Positions 1-11,935 are shown, counted from the stretch's first letter. The stretch is 64,000 nt of DNA from PALSA-1196 sp036833805 (GCA_036833805.1 DAITPA010000002.1:20427-84426), one strand, 5' to 3'. The notes: a model not told the origin generated them from the sequence alone. Numbers and translations are program-made.

Positions 1-894
<894 letters not shown>

Positions 895-902
<8 letters not shown>

Positions 903-2049
903 TGGCCGCGAGCAGCTTCTGCAGTCGCTTCAGCATCAGATGGTTGAAGCGATCAAAGAGCGAGCGCACATCGTGCGGGCCGGGACTCGCCTCCGGATGA
1001 CCCTGAAAGCCAAACGCCGGGTGCTCTTTGAAGGCAAGTCCCTGGAGCGAGCCATCAAAGAGCGAGCGATGGGTTGCGCGCACGGAGTCCGGCAACGTCG
1101 ACTCGTCAACGGCGAAGCCGTGATTCTGGCTGGTGATGAACACCCGGCCGCTGTCGAGGTCCTGCACCGGATGATTCGCGCCGTGATGGCCGAATTTCAT
1201 CTTGACCGTGCGCGCGCCGCTGGCAAGGCCGAGGAGCTGATGCCCCAAGCAAATCCCAAACACCGGGATATCCGTATCGAGAAGATCACGCACCGCGCGG
1301 ATTGCATAGTCCAAGGGCTCCGGATCCCCCGGGCCATTCGAAAGAAACACGCCATCGGGTGCGAGCTCCATCACTTCCGCGGCCTGGGTCTGCGCCGGCA
1401 CGACGGTGACGCGGCAGCCGTAATCAGCAAACAGCCGCAAGATATTGCGCTTGATGCCGAAGTCGTAGGCGACGACGTGCAAGCGCTGATGCGCGCGAAT
1501 GAGCGGTGTGCGGCCCTGCCAGACACTGCCCTCGTTCCATTGATAGGGGCGCTTGACGGAAACCGCTTTCGCAAGGTCCATGCCCTTCAGGCCTGGAAAC
1601 TTGCCGGCCGCTTTGACCGCCGCGGATTCATCGATCTGCTCGCCGGTCATGATGCAGGCGGACTGCGCGCCGCGCTCGCGCAGTGCGCGCGTCAGTTTGC
1701 GCGTGTCGATCCCGGCGATTGCCACCAGGCGGCCGCGCTCGAGGAAGGCGCTCAAAGGCTCGATGGCGCGCCAATTATTCGCCGCGACCGGCAGATCGCG
1801 GATCACAAGCCCGGCGGCGTAGATCTGCGCAGCTTCCAAGTCTTCAGGAGTCGCACCGGTGTTGCCGATGTGCGGATAGGTGAGCGTGACGATCTGGCGG
1901 GCGTAGGAGGGGTCGGTGAGAATTTCCTGATAGCCCGTCAGAGCAGTATTGAAAACGACTTCGCCGGTGGTGTTGCCTTTGGCTCCGATGGAGTGGCCGC
2001 GGAAGATCGTTCCATCCGCCAGCGCCAGCACCGCGGGTACTGTAGTCAT
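895..2049 (-). CDS. carA: Carbamoyl-phosphate synthase small (glutaminase) subunit
   Basis: Hydrolyses glutamine and channels ammonia to CarB. The 384 residues match the usual family length. The N-terminal CarA domain is followed by a class I glutamine amidotransferase domain with nucleophile Cys267 in GICLGHQ and His351/Glu353 in GHPEASPGP. It is first in a carAB operon; the upstream 204 nt to dapB contain a hairpin (2101-2132) and a weak promoter candidate. No clear Shine-Dalgarno is seen before the ATG. Confidence 0.98.
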
Positions 2050-2100
2050 GGGCTGCGCCCGACTTTTACAAGTTCAAGAATTCTGGCCCGGATATACAAA

Positions 2101-2132
2101 GCGGGAGGAGTTCTCATCGAACATCCTCCCGC
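2101..2132 (-). terminator. Hairpin in the dapB-carA intergenic region
   Basis: A perfect 9-bp inverted repeat (GCGGGAGGA / TCCTCCCGC) with a 14-nt loop is followed, in the dapB-to-carA direction, by TTTGTATAT. It could end transcription from the dapB side or act as an attenuator in the carA leader; the short, interrupted T tract makes it weak. A TATACA -10-like box lies about 95 nt upstream (near 2221-2226, minus strand) but without a good -35. Confidence 0.4.
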
Positions 2133-2253
2133 CTTGCACGGACTAACCCAACCGATTGCATGGAAAGTTTACGGGCGTGTGCCCGATGTGTCCACGGCGG
2201 GTGTGGGTTTTTGCTGTCCTGTATAATGCTGTGCTGCCACTGCAGAAATCTTC

Positions 2254-3063
2254 CTAAGAAACTGTTTTAGAAAGAAAAATATCGCGCATCGAATACAGTC
2301 CCTGAGGCTGGGCCGCAAGCCAGGCGGCAGCCTGCAGCGCGCCGCGCGCAAAAATGGCGCGGTCGGTCGCCCGGTGCGTCAGGGTGAGCTGCTCGCCGGG
2401 GCCTGCGAAGAGCACCGTGTGCTCGCCGACCATATCGCCCCCTCGAATAACCGCGAATCCGATGTCGCCGCAGCGGCGCGGCGCATCGCGGCTGTGATTT
2501 ACCAGCGCCACATCGGAGAGCTCCTGCGCCCGGGCTTGCGCGACAGCGTGCCCGAGGGCGAGTGCGGTGCCTGAAGGCGCGTCCGGCTTCATGCGATGGT
2601 GGGCCTCGATGATCTCGACATCGAAAGCAAGGGGCAACGCCGCTGCGGCCGCGTGCGCAAGCTCAACGAGGATGGTCACGCCGAGACTGGTGTTGGGCGC
2701 AACCAAGAGCGCGATCTCACATCCCGCAGCCGCAAAGGTCTTGTGCCGCGCGGGAGAGTGCCCAGTGGTGCCCAGGAGAAGCGGCTTTTTCGCCTGACGG
2801 CAGGCCGCGAGGTGCTCCTCGGTCGCATTAGCGTTTGAAAAATCGATGACGACATCGGCATCGCCGAGCAGATCGCGCAGATCATTCGTCACCACGACGC
2901 CTAGGTGCTGCGAGCCTGCGAGCTCACCGGCATCGCGCCCCAGATGGACACTCGCCCGGGACCCCAGGGCCCCCGTGATCGCGATATCCGGCATGTCCTG
3001 CGCGGCCGTAATGATCGCCTGACCCATGCGGCCAGTGGCTCCCACGAGCACGGCGCGGATCAT
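2254..3063 (-). CDS. dapB: 4-hydroxy-tetrahydrodipicolinate reductase
   Basis: NAD(P)H-dependent reductase of the diaminopimelate/lysine pathway, which also feeds peptidoglycan synthesis. The Rossmann nucleotide-binding loop is at residues 8-14 (GATGRMG). The substrate-binding and catalytic segment is EAHHRMKPDAPSGTA at 153-167, with His155/His156 and Lys159. At 269 residues it is full length. Its ATG overlaps the dnaJ stop as ATGA, so it is probably cotranscribed with the chaperone genes, an order seen in several gammaproteobacteria. Confidence 0.98.
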   Translation of the reverse strand: MIRAVLVGATGRMGQAIITAAQDMPDIAITGALGSRASVHLGRDAGELAGSQHLGVVVTNDLRDLLGDADVVIDFSNANATEEHLAACRQAKKPLLLGTTGHSPARHKTFAAAGCEIALLVAPNTSLGVTILVELAHAAAAALPLAFDVEIIEAHHRMKPDAPSGTALALGHAVAQARAQELSDVALVNHSRDAPRRCGDIGFAVIRGGDMVGEHTVLFAGPGEQLTLTHRATDRAIFARGALQAAAWLAAQPQGLYSMRDIFLSKTVS

Positions 3064-4193
3064 GTGGAAGGATCGCTCGAGAAGAAGCGCTTCACGCCCT
3101 CGAAAAAACCCTGCGCACGGGGAGCGTGGCGCTGCGAATCGCCGCGCAGCGAGTCTTCGAGCTTCTTGATGAACTCGCGCTGCTCGGCGGAAAGCTTCAC
3201 CGGTGTCTCAATCACGACGCGGCAGAAAAGGTCCCCTCGTGGTCCGCCGCGTACCGGTTTCACGCCCTTGTCCCGCAGGCGAAACACGCGCCCGGACTGC
3301 GTCTCCGAGGGAACCTTGATGGTCACTTCGCCATCGAGCGTCGGCACGCCAACCGTGCCGCCCAACGCTGCGGTCGCAAAGCTCACGGGCACCTCGCAGC
3401 TCAAATGCTCGCCGTCGCGTTCGAAGATCGCATGCTCACGCACTTGCACTTCAACGTACAAGTCCCCGGCCGGACCGCCGTTTCTGCCCGCCTCGCCTTC
3501 GCCCGCCAGGCGAATGCGATCGCCGGTATCGACGCCCGGCGGGACTTTCACCGACAGCGTGCGCGTGCGGCGCACGCGTCCCTGGCCCAAGCAGGTGTCG
3601 CAGGGGTTGCGCACCGTCGTGCCGGCGCCGCGGCAGCGCGGACAGGTCTGCTGCAATTGAAAGAAGCCCTGCGACATGCGTACCTGGCCTGAGCCGCCGC
3701 AGGTGTCGCAGGCCTGCGGGCTACTGCCCTTCGCAGCGCCCGTGCCGTGGCAGGTATCGCACTCGGAGAGTTTGGGGACTTCAAGCTCGACGCTGCGGCC
3801 GAACACGGCCTGATTCAAATCAAGCTCGAGTTCATAGCGCAGGTCCGCGCCGCGAAACACCTGCGAGCGGCCGCCGCGACGCGCCGCTCCAAAGATGTCG
3901 CCGAACACATCCCCGAAGATATCGCCAAAGGCATCGGCGCCGGAACGCGCGCCGCCACGGGAATGTGCCTCGACGCCGGCATGGCCGAACTGATCGTAAG
4001 CCGCGCGCTTCTGCGCATCGGACAGGATCTCGCTTGCCTCCTTCGCCTCCTTGAACTTCTCCTCGGCGTCGCCGTCATGCGGATTCCTGTCCGGATGAAA
4101 CTTCATGGCAAGCCGTCGATAGGCCTTCTTGATCTCCGCTTCGGTCGCGTTCTTCGCTACGTCGAGTACCTTGTAATAGTCGCGCTTTGCCAT
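3060..4193 (-). CDS. dnaJ: Chaperone DnaJ (Hsp40)
   Basis: Co-chaperone that delivers unfolded clients to DnaK and stimulates its ATPase. The J domain has HPD at residues 33-35, followed by a Gly/Phe-rich linker (about 80-110). Four CxxCxGxG zinc-finger repeats follow, with cysteine pairs at 145/148, 162/165, 184/187 and 198/201, and then the C-terminal client-binding domains. The 377-residue length is normal. It lies 27 nt after dnaK and overlaps dapB by 4 nt. Confidence 0.99.
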   Translation of the reverse strand: MAKRDYYKVLDVAKNATEAEIKKAYRRLAMKFHPDRNPHDGDAEEKFKEAKEASEILSDAQKRAAYDQFGHAGVEAHSRGGARSGADAFGDIFGDVFGDIFGAARRGGRSQVFRGADLRYELELDLNQAVFGRSVELEVPKLSECDTCHGTGAAKGSSPQACDTCGGSGQVRMSQGFFQLQQTCPRCRGAGTTVRNPCDTCLGQGRVRRTRTLSVKVPPGVDTGDRIRLAGEGEAGRNGGPAGDLYVEVQVREHAIFERDGEHLSCEVPVSFATAALGGTVGVPTLDGEVTIKVPSETQSGRVFRLRDKGVKPVRGGPRGDLFCRVVIETPVKLSAEQREFIKKLEDSLRGDSQRHAPRAQGFFEGVKRFFSSDPST

Positions 4194-4220
4194 GCCCGTC
4201 TTATCGGCGTTGCGATCGGG

Positions 4221-6179
<1,959 letters not shown>

Positions 6180-6222
6180 GAGATGACTCCGAATATGTCG
6201 CTAGCCGAAGGCTGTGTTGCAC

Positions 6223-6252
6223 TTTTTGGGGTGTGCCCGGCCGCAATTCAAG
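6223..6252 (-). promoter_or_regulatory. Sigma-32 (heat-shock) type promoter of dnaK
   Basis: Upstream of dnaK the minus strand carries CTTGAAT (6246-6252), a 14-nt spacer, then CCCCAAAAA (6223-6231). This resembles the enterobacterial RpoH consensus CTTGAAA-N11-16-CCCCATnT. The predicted start is near 6216, leaving a leader of about 37 nt before the dnaK ATG. Placement and match support it; it is untested. Confidence 0.7.
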
Positions 6253-6276
6253 TTCGATCCTGGATGATGCGGCGCC

Positions 6277-6804
6277 TCACGGCGCCTTGGCGATGATGAC
6301 CCGCGCGGGCCGCAGAAGCCTGCCATTCAACTCATAGCCCGGCTGCACCACCTTCAGGATGGAATTGGGCTCTGCGCTCTCGGATGGCTGCGCCATCATG
6401 GCCTCGTGGAGAGACGGATCAAAGGGCTCTCCCAAAGGGTCCAGGGTTTTCACATCCTGCTTCTGCAGGGCCTTGTCGAGAAGCTTGAGGGTCGCTTCCT
6501 GGCCGGCTGCGATGCTCGCGCTATCGCCGCGTCCGGCGTTCTCGACCCCAAGCTCGAGACTGTCTTTCACAGGCAGGAGCTCAACGACGAACTTCTCAAG
6601 ACCATAGCGATTGGCGGCCTCGATGTCCTTCTGCGCACGCTTGCGCACATTGTCGAGCTCGGCGACGGCCCGCAGATACTGATCCCAATGGTTCTTGGAG
6701 CGCTCCTCGGCCTGCACGAGTTCCTGTTGCAGGCGCTCAAGCTCAACGAGCTGGGTCGCGGTCTCCGGCAGCACGGCTGTCGGCTCGGCATCAGGGGAAC
6801 GCAT
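6277..6804 (-). CDS. grpE: Nucleotide exchange factor GrpE
   Basis: Releases ADP from DnaK. The 175-residue product has the long N-terminal coiled coil (about 18-65) followed by the beta domain with PFDPSLHEAMM. I place the start at the ATG at 6802-6804 because AAGGAG (6811-6816) sits 6 nt upstream; a TTG immediately before would extend the protein by one residue but spaces less well. It lies between hrcA and dnaK. The 95-nt hrcA-grpE gap is AT-rich and ends hrcA with a hairpin. Confidence 0.97.
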   Translation of the reverse strand: MRSPDAEPTAVLPETATQLVELERLQQELVQAEERSKNHWDQYLRAVAELDNVRKRAQKDIEAANRYGLEKFVVELLPVKDSLELGVENAGRGDSASIAAGQEATLKLLDKALQKQDVKTLDPLGEPFDPSLHEAMMAQPSESAEPNSILKVVQPGYELNGRLLRPARVIIAKAP

Positions 6805-6862
6805 CAATAACTCCTTAAATTACAATCAACTACAGTACTAATATAATACAAAGTCTAAAATA

Positions 6863-6882
6863 GCGGGACTATGCTTGCCCGC
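6863..6882 (-). terminator. Short hairpin after hrcA
   Basis: GCGGG and CCCGC pair around a 10-nt loop, and the minus strand then reads TATTTTAG. The stem lies just after the hrcA stop and before grpE. The short stem and impure T tract suggest at best partial termination. Confidence 0.35.
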
Positions 6883-6902
6883 ATCAGGACCTGACTTTGG
6901 GC

Positions 6903-7961
6903 TCAACGGCGTGAATTCAAGGCGGCCCCGAGGAGCTTCGCCGTCATGTCAACGATCGGGATCACGCGCTCATAGGCCATGCGCGTCGGCCCGATCACAC
7001 CGAGCACTCCAACCACCGCATCAGCGCTCCCATAGGGTGCCGTGACGACACTGCAGTCATCAAGGATCTGATAGCCCGACTCGTGGCCGATGAAAATTTG
7101 CACGCCCTCGGCGCCCAGTGAGTGATCCAGAAGATGCAGCACATCACGCTGCTCGTTGAAGGCCTCGAAGAGCCGGCGCAGCTTCTCGACGCTCGAGAGT
7201 TCGGCGACTCCCATGAGGTTCGTTTCGCCGGCGATGACGTATTCAAGCTTGTCCTTCTCGCCATCCGCAAACATGCGCTGCGCAACCGTGATCGCATCCA
7301 ACATGATCTGATTGATGTCCTCACGCGTCTCGCGCAGCTGCCGCAAAAGCTCCGCCCGCAGCTCCGCGAGCGTGCGGCCGCGCAGCTGCTCGTTCAAGTA
7401 GTTCGAGGCGCGCTTCAGTTCCTCGGCGCTGTAATGGCGCTCCAATTGAATGATGCGGTTCTGCACCTCGTGGTCATCGAACACCAGGATGACGAGCACG
7501 CGCTTCTCCGACAGCGCCACAAACTCGATCTGGGTGGTGGCCGTCACCGGCGTGCGCGGCAGCGTCACAACGCCCGCGAGATGCGTGACGCTCGAGAGGA
7601 GCTGGGATGCGGCCGCGACGAGCGCCTTCTTATTGTCGTGAGTGCCGTCCAGCTGGCGGCGGATCTCGATGACCGCCGCGCCATCAAGCGGCTGCACCTG
7701 CAGCAGCGTGTCGACGAAAAACCGATAGCCCTTGTCGGTCGGGATCCGTCCGGCGGAGGTGTGCGGGGATGTGACGAAGCCCCATTCCTCAAGGTCCGCC
7801 ATCACGTTCCTGATGGTCGCGGAGCTCAACTGCAGCCCGGAGTCGCGCGACAGCACCCGTGAGCCGACCGGCTGGCCCTCACGGATGTAGTTTTCTATGA
7901 GTGCCCGCAGCAGCTGTTGAGCGCGGTCACTCAGCGCATCGTCCCGAGCATCGTTCACCAT
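6903..7961 (-). CDS. hrcA: Heat-inducible transcription repressor HrcA
   Basis: Winged-helix repressor that normally binds CIRCE operators upstream of groE/dnaK operons. The N-terminal helix-turn-helix spans roughly residues 10-70 (RALIENYIREGQPVGSRVLSRD then SSATIRNVMADLEEWG), followed by a GAF-like domain and the HrcA C-terminal region. The 352-residue length is normal. No CIRCE inverted repeat is visible upstream of hrcA, grpE or dnaK here, so its targets are probably elsewhere (for example groESL). The promoter lies only about 10 nt before the ATG. Confidence 0.96.
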   Translation of the reverse strand: MVNDARDDALSDRAQQLLRALIENYIREGQPVGSRVLSRDSGLQLSSATIRNVMADLEEWGFVTSPHTSAGRIPTDKGYRFFVDTLLQVQPLDGAAVIEIRRQLDGTHDNKKALVAAASQLLSSVTHLAGVVTLPRTPVTATTQIEFVALSEKRVLVILVFDDHEVQNRIIQLERHYSAEELKRASNYLNEQLRGRTLAELRAELLRQLRETREDINQIMLDAITVAQRMFADGEKDKLEYVIAGETNLMGVAELSSVEKLRRLFEAFNEQRDVLHLLDHSLGAEGVQIFIGHESGYQILDDCSVVTAPYGSADAVVGVLGVIGPTRMAYERVIPIVDMTAKLLGAALNSRR

Positions 7962-7970
7962 GTCCGGCAG

Positions 7971-7999
7971 AAGCTAGCGATGCGCGTGCCGAGCGTCAA
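7971..7999 (-). promoter_or_regulatory. Sigma-70 type promoter of hrcA
   Basis: TTGACG (7994-7999), exactly 17 nt, then TAGCTT (7971-7976) on the minus strand. The -10 ends 9 nt before the hrcA ATG, so the predicted transcript starts within about 5 nt of the start codon and would be leaderless or nearly so. Sequence-based prediction. Confidence 0.55.
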
Positions 8000-8106
8000 G
8001 CAAGGCGCTTGCCTTCATGACAAACGGGCGATTGGCCGCTTTGGGCGCTCGTGTTACAAAGACCGCCGCCCTCGCCGCATCGCGAGGCTTGTCCAAGGGA
8101 CGGTGA

Positions 8107-9000
8107 ATGGCCTTTCCGGTTCGCGCCTGTGCGCTCGTCGGCCGCTTTGCGGACCCGCAGGTCGCCGAGCCCTTGAGCGTGCTCGTGCCGCATCTGCAGT
8201 CGCGGCAGATCACGGTGCTGGTGAGCGAGGAGACGCCGCTGCCTGCGGGCATGCAGCACATCGTGCGGCTGCCGACCGCGGAGCTTGCCGCGCGCGCGGA
8301 CCTCGTCGTCGCCATTGGCGGGGACGGTACGCTCCTTTATGCGGCGGGCCTTGTGGCCCGGCACAACGTGCCGCTGCTCGGCATCAACCGCGGGCATCTG
8401 GGCTTTCTCACCGACGTCATGCCCGAGCAGCTCGTGGCCGAGGTCGATGCCGCTTTGCAAGGCAAGCTCGACTCCGACGAGCGCCCGCTGTTGACCGCAC
8501 GGCTCGAGAATGCGAGCGGCGTCTTCGCCGACACGCTGGCGTTGAACGACGTCGTCATGCAGCGCCTGGCCACGGGGCGCATGGTCGATTTTGAGACACA
8601 CGTCGACGGACGCTACGTCAACACGCACGCGGGCGATGGCGTCGTCATCGCAAGCGCAACCGGCTCGACCGCCTATGCCCTCTCCTGCGGCGGACCGATC
8701 GTCGAACCGCATCTCGACGTGTTCGTCATGGCGCCAATAAGCCCGCACACCCTGTCGGACCGCCCGCTCGTCATCTCGGCGCGCTCGAGCATCGAGCTGC
8801 GACTCCTCGAGCGCCACGACACGCGTGCGCAATTGGTGTGCGACGGCGCGGTGCGCGCCGAAATCGAGCCCGGGGATCGCCTGCTCATCAAACAGGCGCA
8901 GGAGCGGGTGACGCTGCTGCACCCGATAGGTCACGACTTCTATCGGCTCTTGCGCTCGAAGCTGCATTGGGGCCGTGGCAGTCACGATCACTCCCGCTGA
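8107..9000 (+). CDS. nadK: NAD kinase
   Basis: Phosphorylates NAD to NADP. The signature GGDGT is at residues 71-75 (VVAIGGDGTLLYAAG), followed by GINRGHLGFLTD and the GSTAYALSCGGPIVEP loop near residue 185. The 297-residue length is normal. It is divergent from hrcA across 145 nt. The recN start follows 7 nt after its stop, so the two are probably cotranscribed, the classical gammaproteobacterial nadK-recN pair. Confidence 0.97.
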   Translation: MAFPVRACALVGRFADPQVAEPLSVLVPHLQSRQITVLVSEETPLPAGMQHIVRLPTAELAARADLVVAIGGDGTLLYAAGLVARHNVPLLGINRGHLGFLTDVMPEQLVAEVDAALQGKLDSDERPLLTARLENASGVFADTLALNDVVMQRLATGRMVDFETHVDGRYVNTHAGDGVVIASATGSTAYALSCGGPIVEPHLDVFVMAPISPHTLSDRPLVISARSSIELRLLERHDTRAQLVCDGAVRAEIEPGDRLLIKQAQERVTLLHPIGHDFYRLLRSKLHWGRGSHDHSR

Positions 9001-9007
9001 GGATCCC

Positions 9008-10717
9008 GTGCTGACCTCACTGCAAATCCGTGATTTCGCCATCATCGATGCCATCGAGATCGAATGGCGCCCGGGTTTGACTGTGCTCACTGGGGAAACC
9101 GGCGCCGGCAAATCCATCGTGGTCGACGCGCTGCAGCTTCTCGCGGGCGGTCGCGCCGGCGCCGAAGTCGTGCGCCACGGCGCCGAACGCGCCGAAGTCT
9201 CGGCGACCTTTGACGTGGTGCAGGCTCCGCGGGAACTGAAGCGCTGGCTCGAGGAGCAGGCCATCAGCTGCGAGGGCGAGCTCACCGTGCGCCGCGTCGT
9301 CGGCAAGGACGGCCGTTCGCGTGCCTTTTTGAACGGCCAAGCGGCGCCGCTGCAGCTTTTGCGCGACGCGGGCAACATCCTGATCGACATTCATGGCCAG
9401 CACGAATTTCAGTCGCTCGTGCGCAGCGCCTCCCAGCGCGAGCTTCTCGATGGCTTCGGGCGGCTCGACTCCCTAACGGGCCAAGTCGGCATCGCGCATC
9501 GGGTCTGGCTTGAGATCCTGAATCGCACTCTGGATTTGGAGGGCCGGGCGCGCGACCGCGACGCGCGTCTCGATTTCCTGCGCCATCAGGAGCGCGAACT
9601 TGACGCCCTGCAGCTCGCGCCCGCGGAGGTCGCAGAGCTGACGGCGGAGCGCGCGCGTCTTGCCAACCGCGGCCGCTTGGCTGAGGGCGCGCAGGCTGCA
9701 CTGCTGCAGCTTTTTGAAGAGGATGAGGGCAGTGCCCATGCGAGTGTCAGCCGCGCGCTCGGGGCGTTGAAGAGTCTCGCCGGCGTCGATGCGACGCTCG
9801 CAAGCGTCGCCACCCTTGTCGCGGAAGCGGGCATTCAGATCCGCGAGGCGGCGCGCGAGCTGCAGCACTATTTGGATGGCCTTGATGTGGACACCGGCCG
9901 CCAGAATCACGTCGAAGAGCGGCTGGCGGCGATCGAGGAGCTCGCGAGGAAGCATCGCGTGACGCCTGCCGAGCTGCCCGAACGTGCGCGCGCTCTCAGC
10001 GAAGAACTGGATGGGCTCGAGCGCGCCGATACGGACCTTGCGAGCCTGAAGAAGGATCAGGCCGCCTCCCTTGAGAACTACCGCACGCTTGCGCAGCAGC
10101 TCTCGGCGCGGCGCGCGACTGCCGGCCGTCAGCTCGCCAAGGACATTACAAACAGGATGCAGTCGCTGGGCATGACGGGCGGGCGCTTTCAGGTCGAGGT
10201 CACACCGCTCAGCAGCGCCGAGCCCGCCGTACACGGCATCGACCAGATCGAATTTCGCGTCACGGCAAACCCCGGCCAGCCGCTGCGGCCGCTTGCCAAG
10301 GTTGCATCGGGCGGCGAGCTCTCGCGCCTGTCGCTCGCCGTGCAGGTGTCGTGCGCGGCGCGCGACACACGCTGCATGATCTTCGATGAAGTCGATGCCG
10401 GCATAGGCGGCGCAGTGGCCGAGATCGTCGGCCGCGAGCTGCGCGCCTTGGGCGAGCGCGGCCAGGTCATTTGTGTCACCCATCTGCCGCAGGTCGCATC
10501 CCAAGGCCATCAGCATCTTCGGGTAACCAAGGTGACCGACGGCAAGACCACGCGCACCCATGTCGCAGCGCTCGCGCCGGCCGAGCGGATTGAGGAGCTC
10601 GCACGCATGCTGGGCGGCATCGAAGTGACCGCAAAGGCGCGCGCGCATGCGAGCGAAATGCTGCGCGCCGCGGCGCCCGCGGCGGCTGTCACCGCGACGG
10701 CAAAACGGCGCTCATAG
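9008..10717 (+). CDS. recN: DNA repair protein RecN
   Basis: SMC-like ATPase acting in recombinational repair of double-strand breaks. Walker A GETGAGKS is at residues 29-36, long coiled coils lie at about 150-400, the ABC signature is ASGGELSRLSLAVQ, and Walker B is MIFDEVDAGIGG. I chose the GTG at 9008 because RecN proteins begin close to the LTSLQIRDFAIID segment and GAGGA precedes it; another in-frame GTG at 8975 would add 11 residues inside nadK. Its stop is 2 nt from the stop of the convergent fur gene. Confidence 0.96.
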   Translation: MLTSLQIRDFAIIDAIEIEWRPGLTVLTGETGAGKSIVVDALQLLAGGRAGAEVVRHGAERAEVSATFDVVQAPRELKRWLEEQAISCEGELTVRRVVGKDGRSRAFLNGQAAPLQLLRDAGNILIDIHGQHEFQSLVRSASQRELLDGFGRLDSLTGQVGIAHRVWLEILNRTLDLEGRARDRDARLDFLRHQERELDALQLAPAEVAELTAERARLANRGRLAEGAQAALLQLFEEDEGSAHASVSRALGALKSLAGVDATLASVATLVAEAGIQIREAARELQHYLDGLDVDTGRQNHVEERLAAIEELARKHRVTPAELPERARALSEELDGLERADTDLASLKKDQAASLENYRTLAQQLSARRATAGRQLAKDITNRMQSLGMTGGRFQVEVTPLSSAEPAVHGIDQIEFRVTANPGQPLRPLAKVASGGELSRLSLAVQVSCAARDTRCMIFDEVDAGIGGAVAEIVGRELRALGERGQVICVTHLPQVASQGHQHLRVTKVTDGKTTRTHVAALAPAERIEELARMLGGIEVTAKARAHASEMLRAAAPAAAVTATAKRRS

Positions 10718-10719
10718 AT

Positions 10720-11151
10720 TTAGGAGACTTTCTTCTTGTACGGACAGGCCGGGCGCCGGCAGTGTCCGTAGAGGATGAGTGAATGATCGCGGATCTCAAA
10801 CCCTAGGCGTTTCGCAACCGCCGTCTGCCGTGCCTCGATTCCCTCTTCGGTGAACTCTTCGACCCGTCCGCACTCCAGACACACGATGTGATCGTGGTGC
10901 GTACCCTCGTTCAATTCGAACACCGCCATGCCGTCTTCGAAATGATGTCGCGTGACGAGGCTCGCCGCTTCGAACTGAGTGAGCACGCGATACACGGTCG
11001 CAAGGCCGATGTCTTCGTTCGACTCAAGGAGGCTGCGGTAGATGTCTTCCGCAGACAGATGCCGCGTGCTGCTGCGCTCGAGAATCTCCAAGATCTTCAG
11101 CCGCGGCAGCGTGACCTTGAGGCCAACCTTGCGAAGATCCTTGCCTTCCAT
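10720..11151 (-). CDS. fur: Ferric uptake regulator Fur
   Basis: Iron-responsive repressor. The winged helix lies at about 15-80 (LSAEDIYRSLLESNEDIGLATVYRVL read in two segments), followed by the dimerisation and metal-binding domain. It has THHDHIVCLECG with Cys91/Cys94 and a second pair Cys131/Cys136 in GHCRRPACPYKKK. The 143-residue length is typical. It is divergent from bamE, as in many gammaproteobacteria. I found no convincing Fur box in the 88-nt intergenic region. Confidence 0.97.
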   Translation of the reverse strand: MEGKDLRKVGLKVTLPRLKILEILERSSTRHLSAEDIYRSLLESNEDIGLATVYRVLTQFEAASLVTRHHFEDGMAVFELNEGTHHDHIVCLECGRVEEFTEEGIEARQTAVAKRLGFEIRDHSLILYGHCRRPACPYKKKVS

Positions 11152-11239
11152 TTTGCGAACTCTCCGCCGGCAAGCCTATAACGAGCCCGCCCGGCTGCCC
11201 GTGTATGATATCAACCACATTATCCTCCATTGGACTGAC

Positions 11240-11632
11240 ATGCGCCTATTGCAACCCGATCGACTGAGCGCACCGCCTGTGCACATCGCAATGGCGCTCC
11301 TTCTGTGCTTGAGCCTCGCCCAGGGCTGTGTCTATCGCATGGCAATCCAGCAAGGCAATTTCCTGGAGCCGCGCTTGGTGGATAAGCTCGAGATCGGCAT
11401 GACCCGCAGCCAGGTGCGCTATCTCCTGGGCACGCCCATGGTGCCCGACACGTTTGACCTCGACCGCTGGGACTACGTGTACTACCTTAAAAAAGGCCAT
11501 GTGCACCGCCCGGTGCACCGCCGGCTCACGGTCTATTTCGAAGGCGACAAGGTCGCGCGGGTGGAGAAAGAGGGCGAGAACGCCGCCCCGCAGACCGACC
11601 CGGTCACGCCGGGCGGACGCGCAGGCGCTTAA
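11240..11632 (+). CDS. bamE: Outer membrane protein assembly factor BamE
   Basis: Small lipoprotein of the BAM complex that inserts beta-barrel proteins into the outer membrane. The signal peptide ends LCLSLAQGC, making Cys30 the lipidated residue. The mature part has the family motifs LEIGMTRSQVRYLLGTP and WDYVYYLK. The 130-residue length fits. The ATG at 11240 is chosen because it gives a proper signal peptide. A TATGAT box at 11204-11209 could be the -10, without a clear -35. Its TAA overlaps the rnfH TAA on the opposite strand. Confidence 0.95.
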   Translation: MRLLQPDRLSAPPVHIAMALLLCLSLAQGCVYRMAIQQGNFLEPRLVDKLEIGMTRSQVRYLLGTPMVPDTFDLDRWDYVYYLKKGHVHRPVHRRLTVYFEGDKVARVEKEGENAAPQTDPVTPGGRAGA

Positions 11633-11925
11633 CGGCTGCGGCGCGCCGCGAGGCGCGCTTGTCGGACACGCTCGCGCCGTTCCTGCCGCGGATCGTTCGG
11701 CAAGTTGCGGTAGAGCTCGATCCGGTCGCCGTCCGCGGGTACATCGGTGCGCGCGCGCAGCTCGCCAAAGATGCCAACCGGCGCGTCATCCCACGGCACA
11801 TCCACAAGTTGCACAAGCACACGAGCCGCGCTGATCGCATCCTCAATGCTGGCGTTGAGCGGTAATTCCACCGTCCATAGATGCTGTCGGTGAGGCGTGG
11901 CGTAGGCCACCAGGCAGCGCTTCAC
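11629..11925 (-). CDS. rnfH: RnfH family ubiquitin-like-fold protein (UPF0125)
   Basis: Small 98-residue member of the RnfH/UPF0125 family, recognised by WTVELPLNASIEDAISAA and GIFGELR, plus the terminal acidic/basic segment. The family has a beta-grasp fold; in E. coli the homologue has been proposed as the partner of the neighbouring RatA. Here it is 10 nt downstream of ratA on the same strand, which supports a functional pair. Its exact role is not settled. Confidence 0.9.
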   Translation of the reverse strand: MKRCLVAYATPHRQHLWTVELPLNASIEDAISAARVLVQLVDVPWDDAPVGIFGELRARTDVPADGDRIELYRNLPNDPRQERRERVRQARLAARRSR

Positions 11926-11935
11926 ATTCGAATCA

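Noticed and set aside
6180..8106. CIRCE operator near hrcA/grpE/dnaK
   Set aside because: Looked for TTAGCACTC-N9-GAGTGCTAA in all three intergenic regions and found none.
9473..10648. 391-codon minus-strand frame over recN
   Set aside because: Antisense shadow of recN produced by GC-rich third positions.
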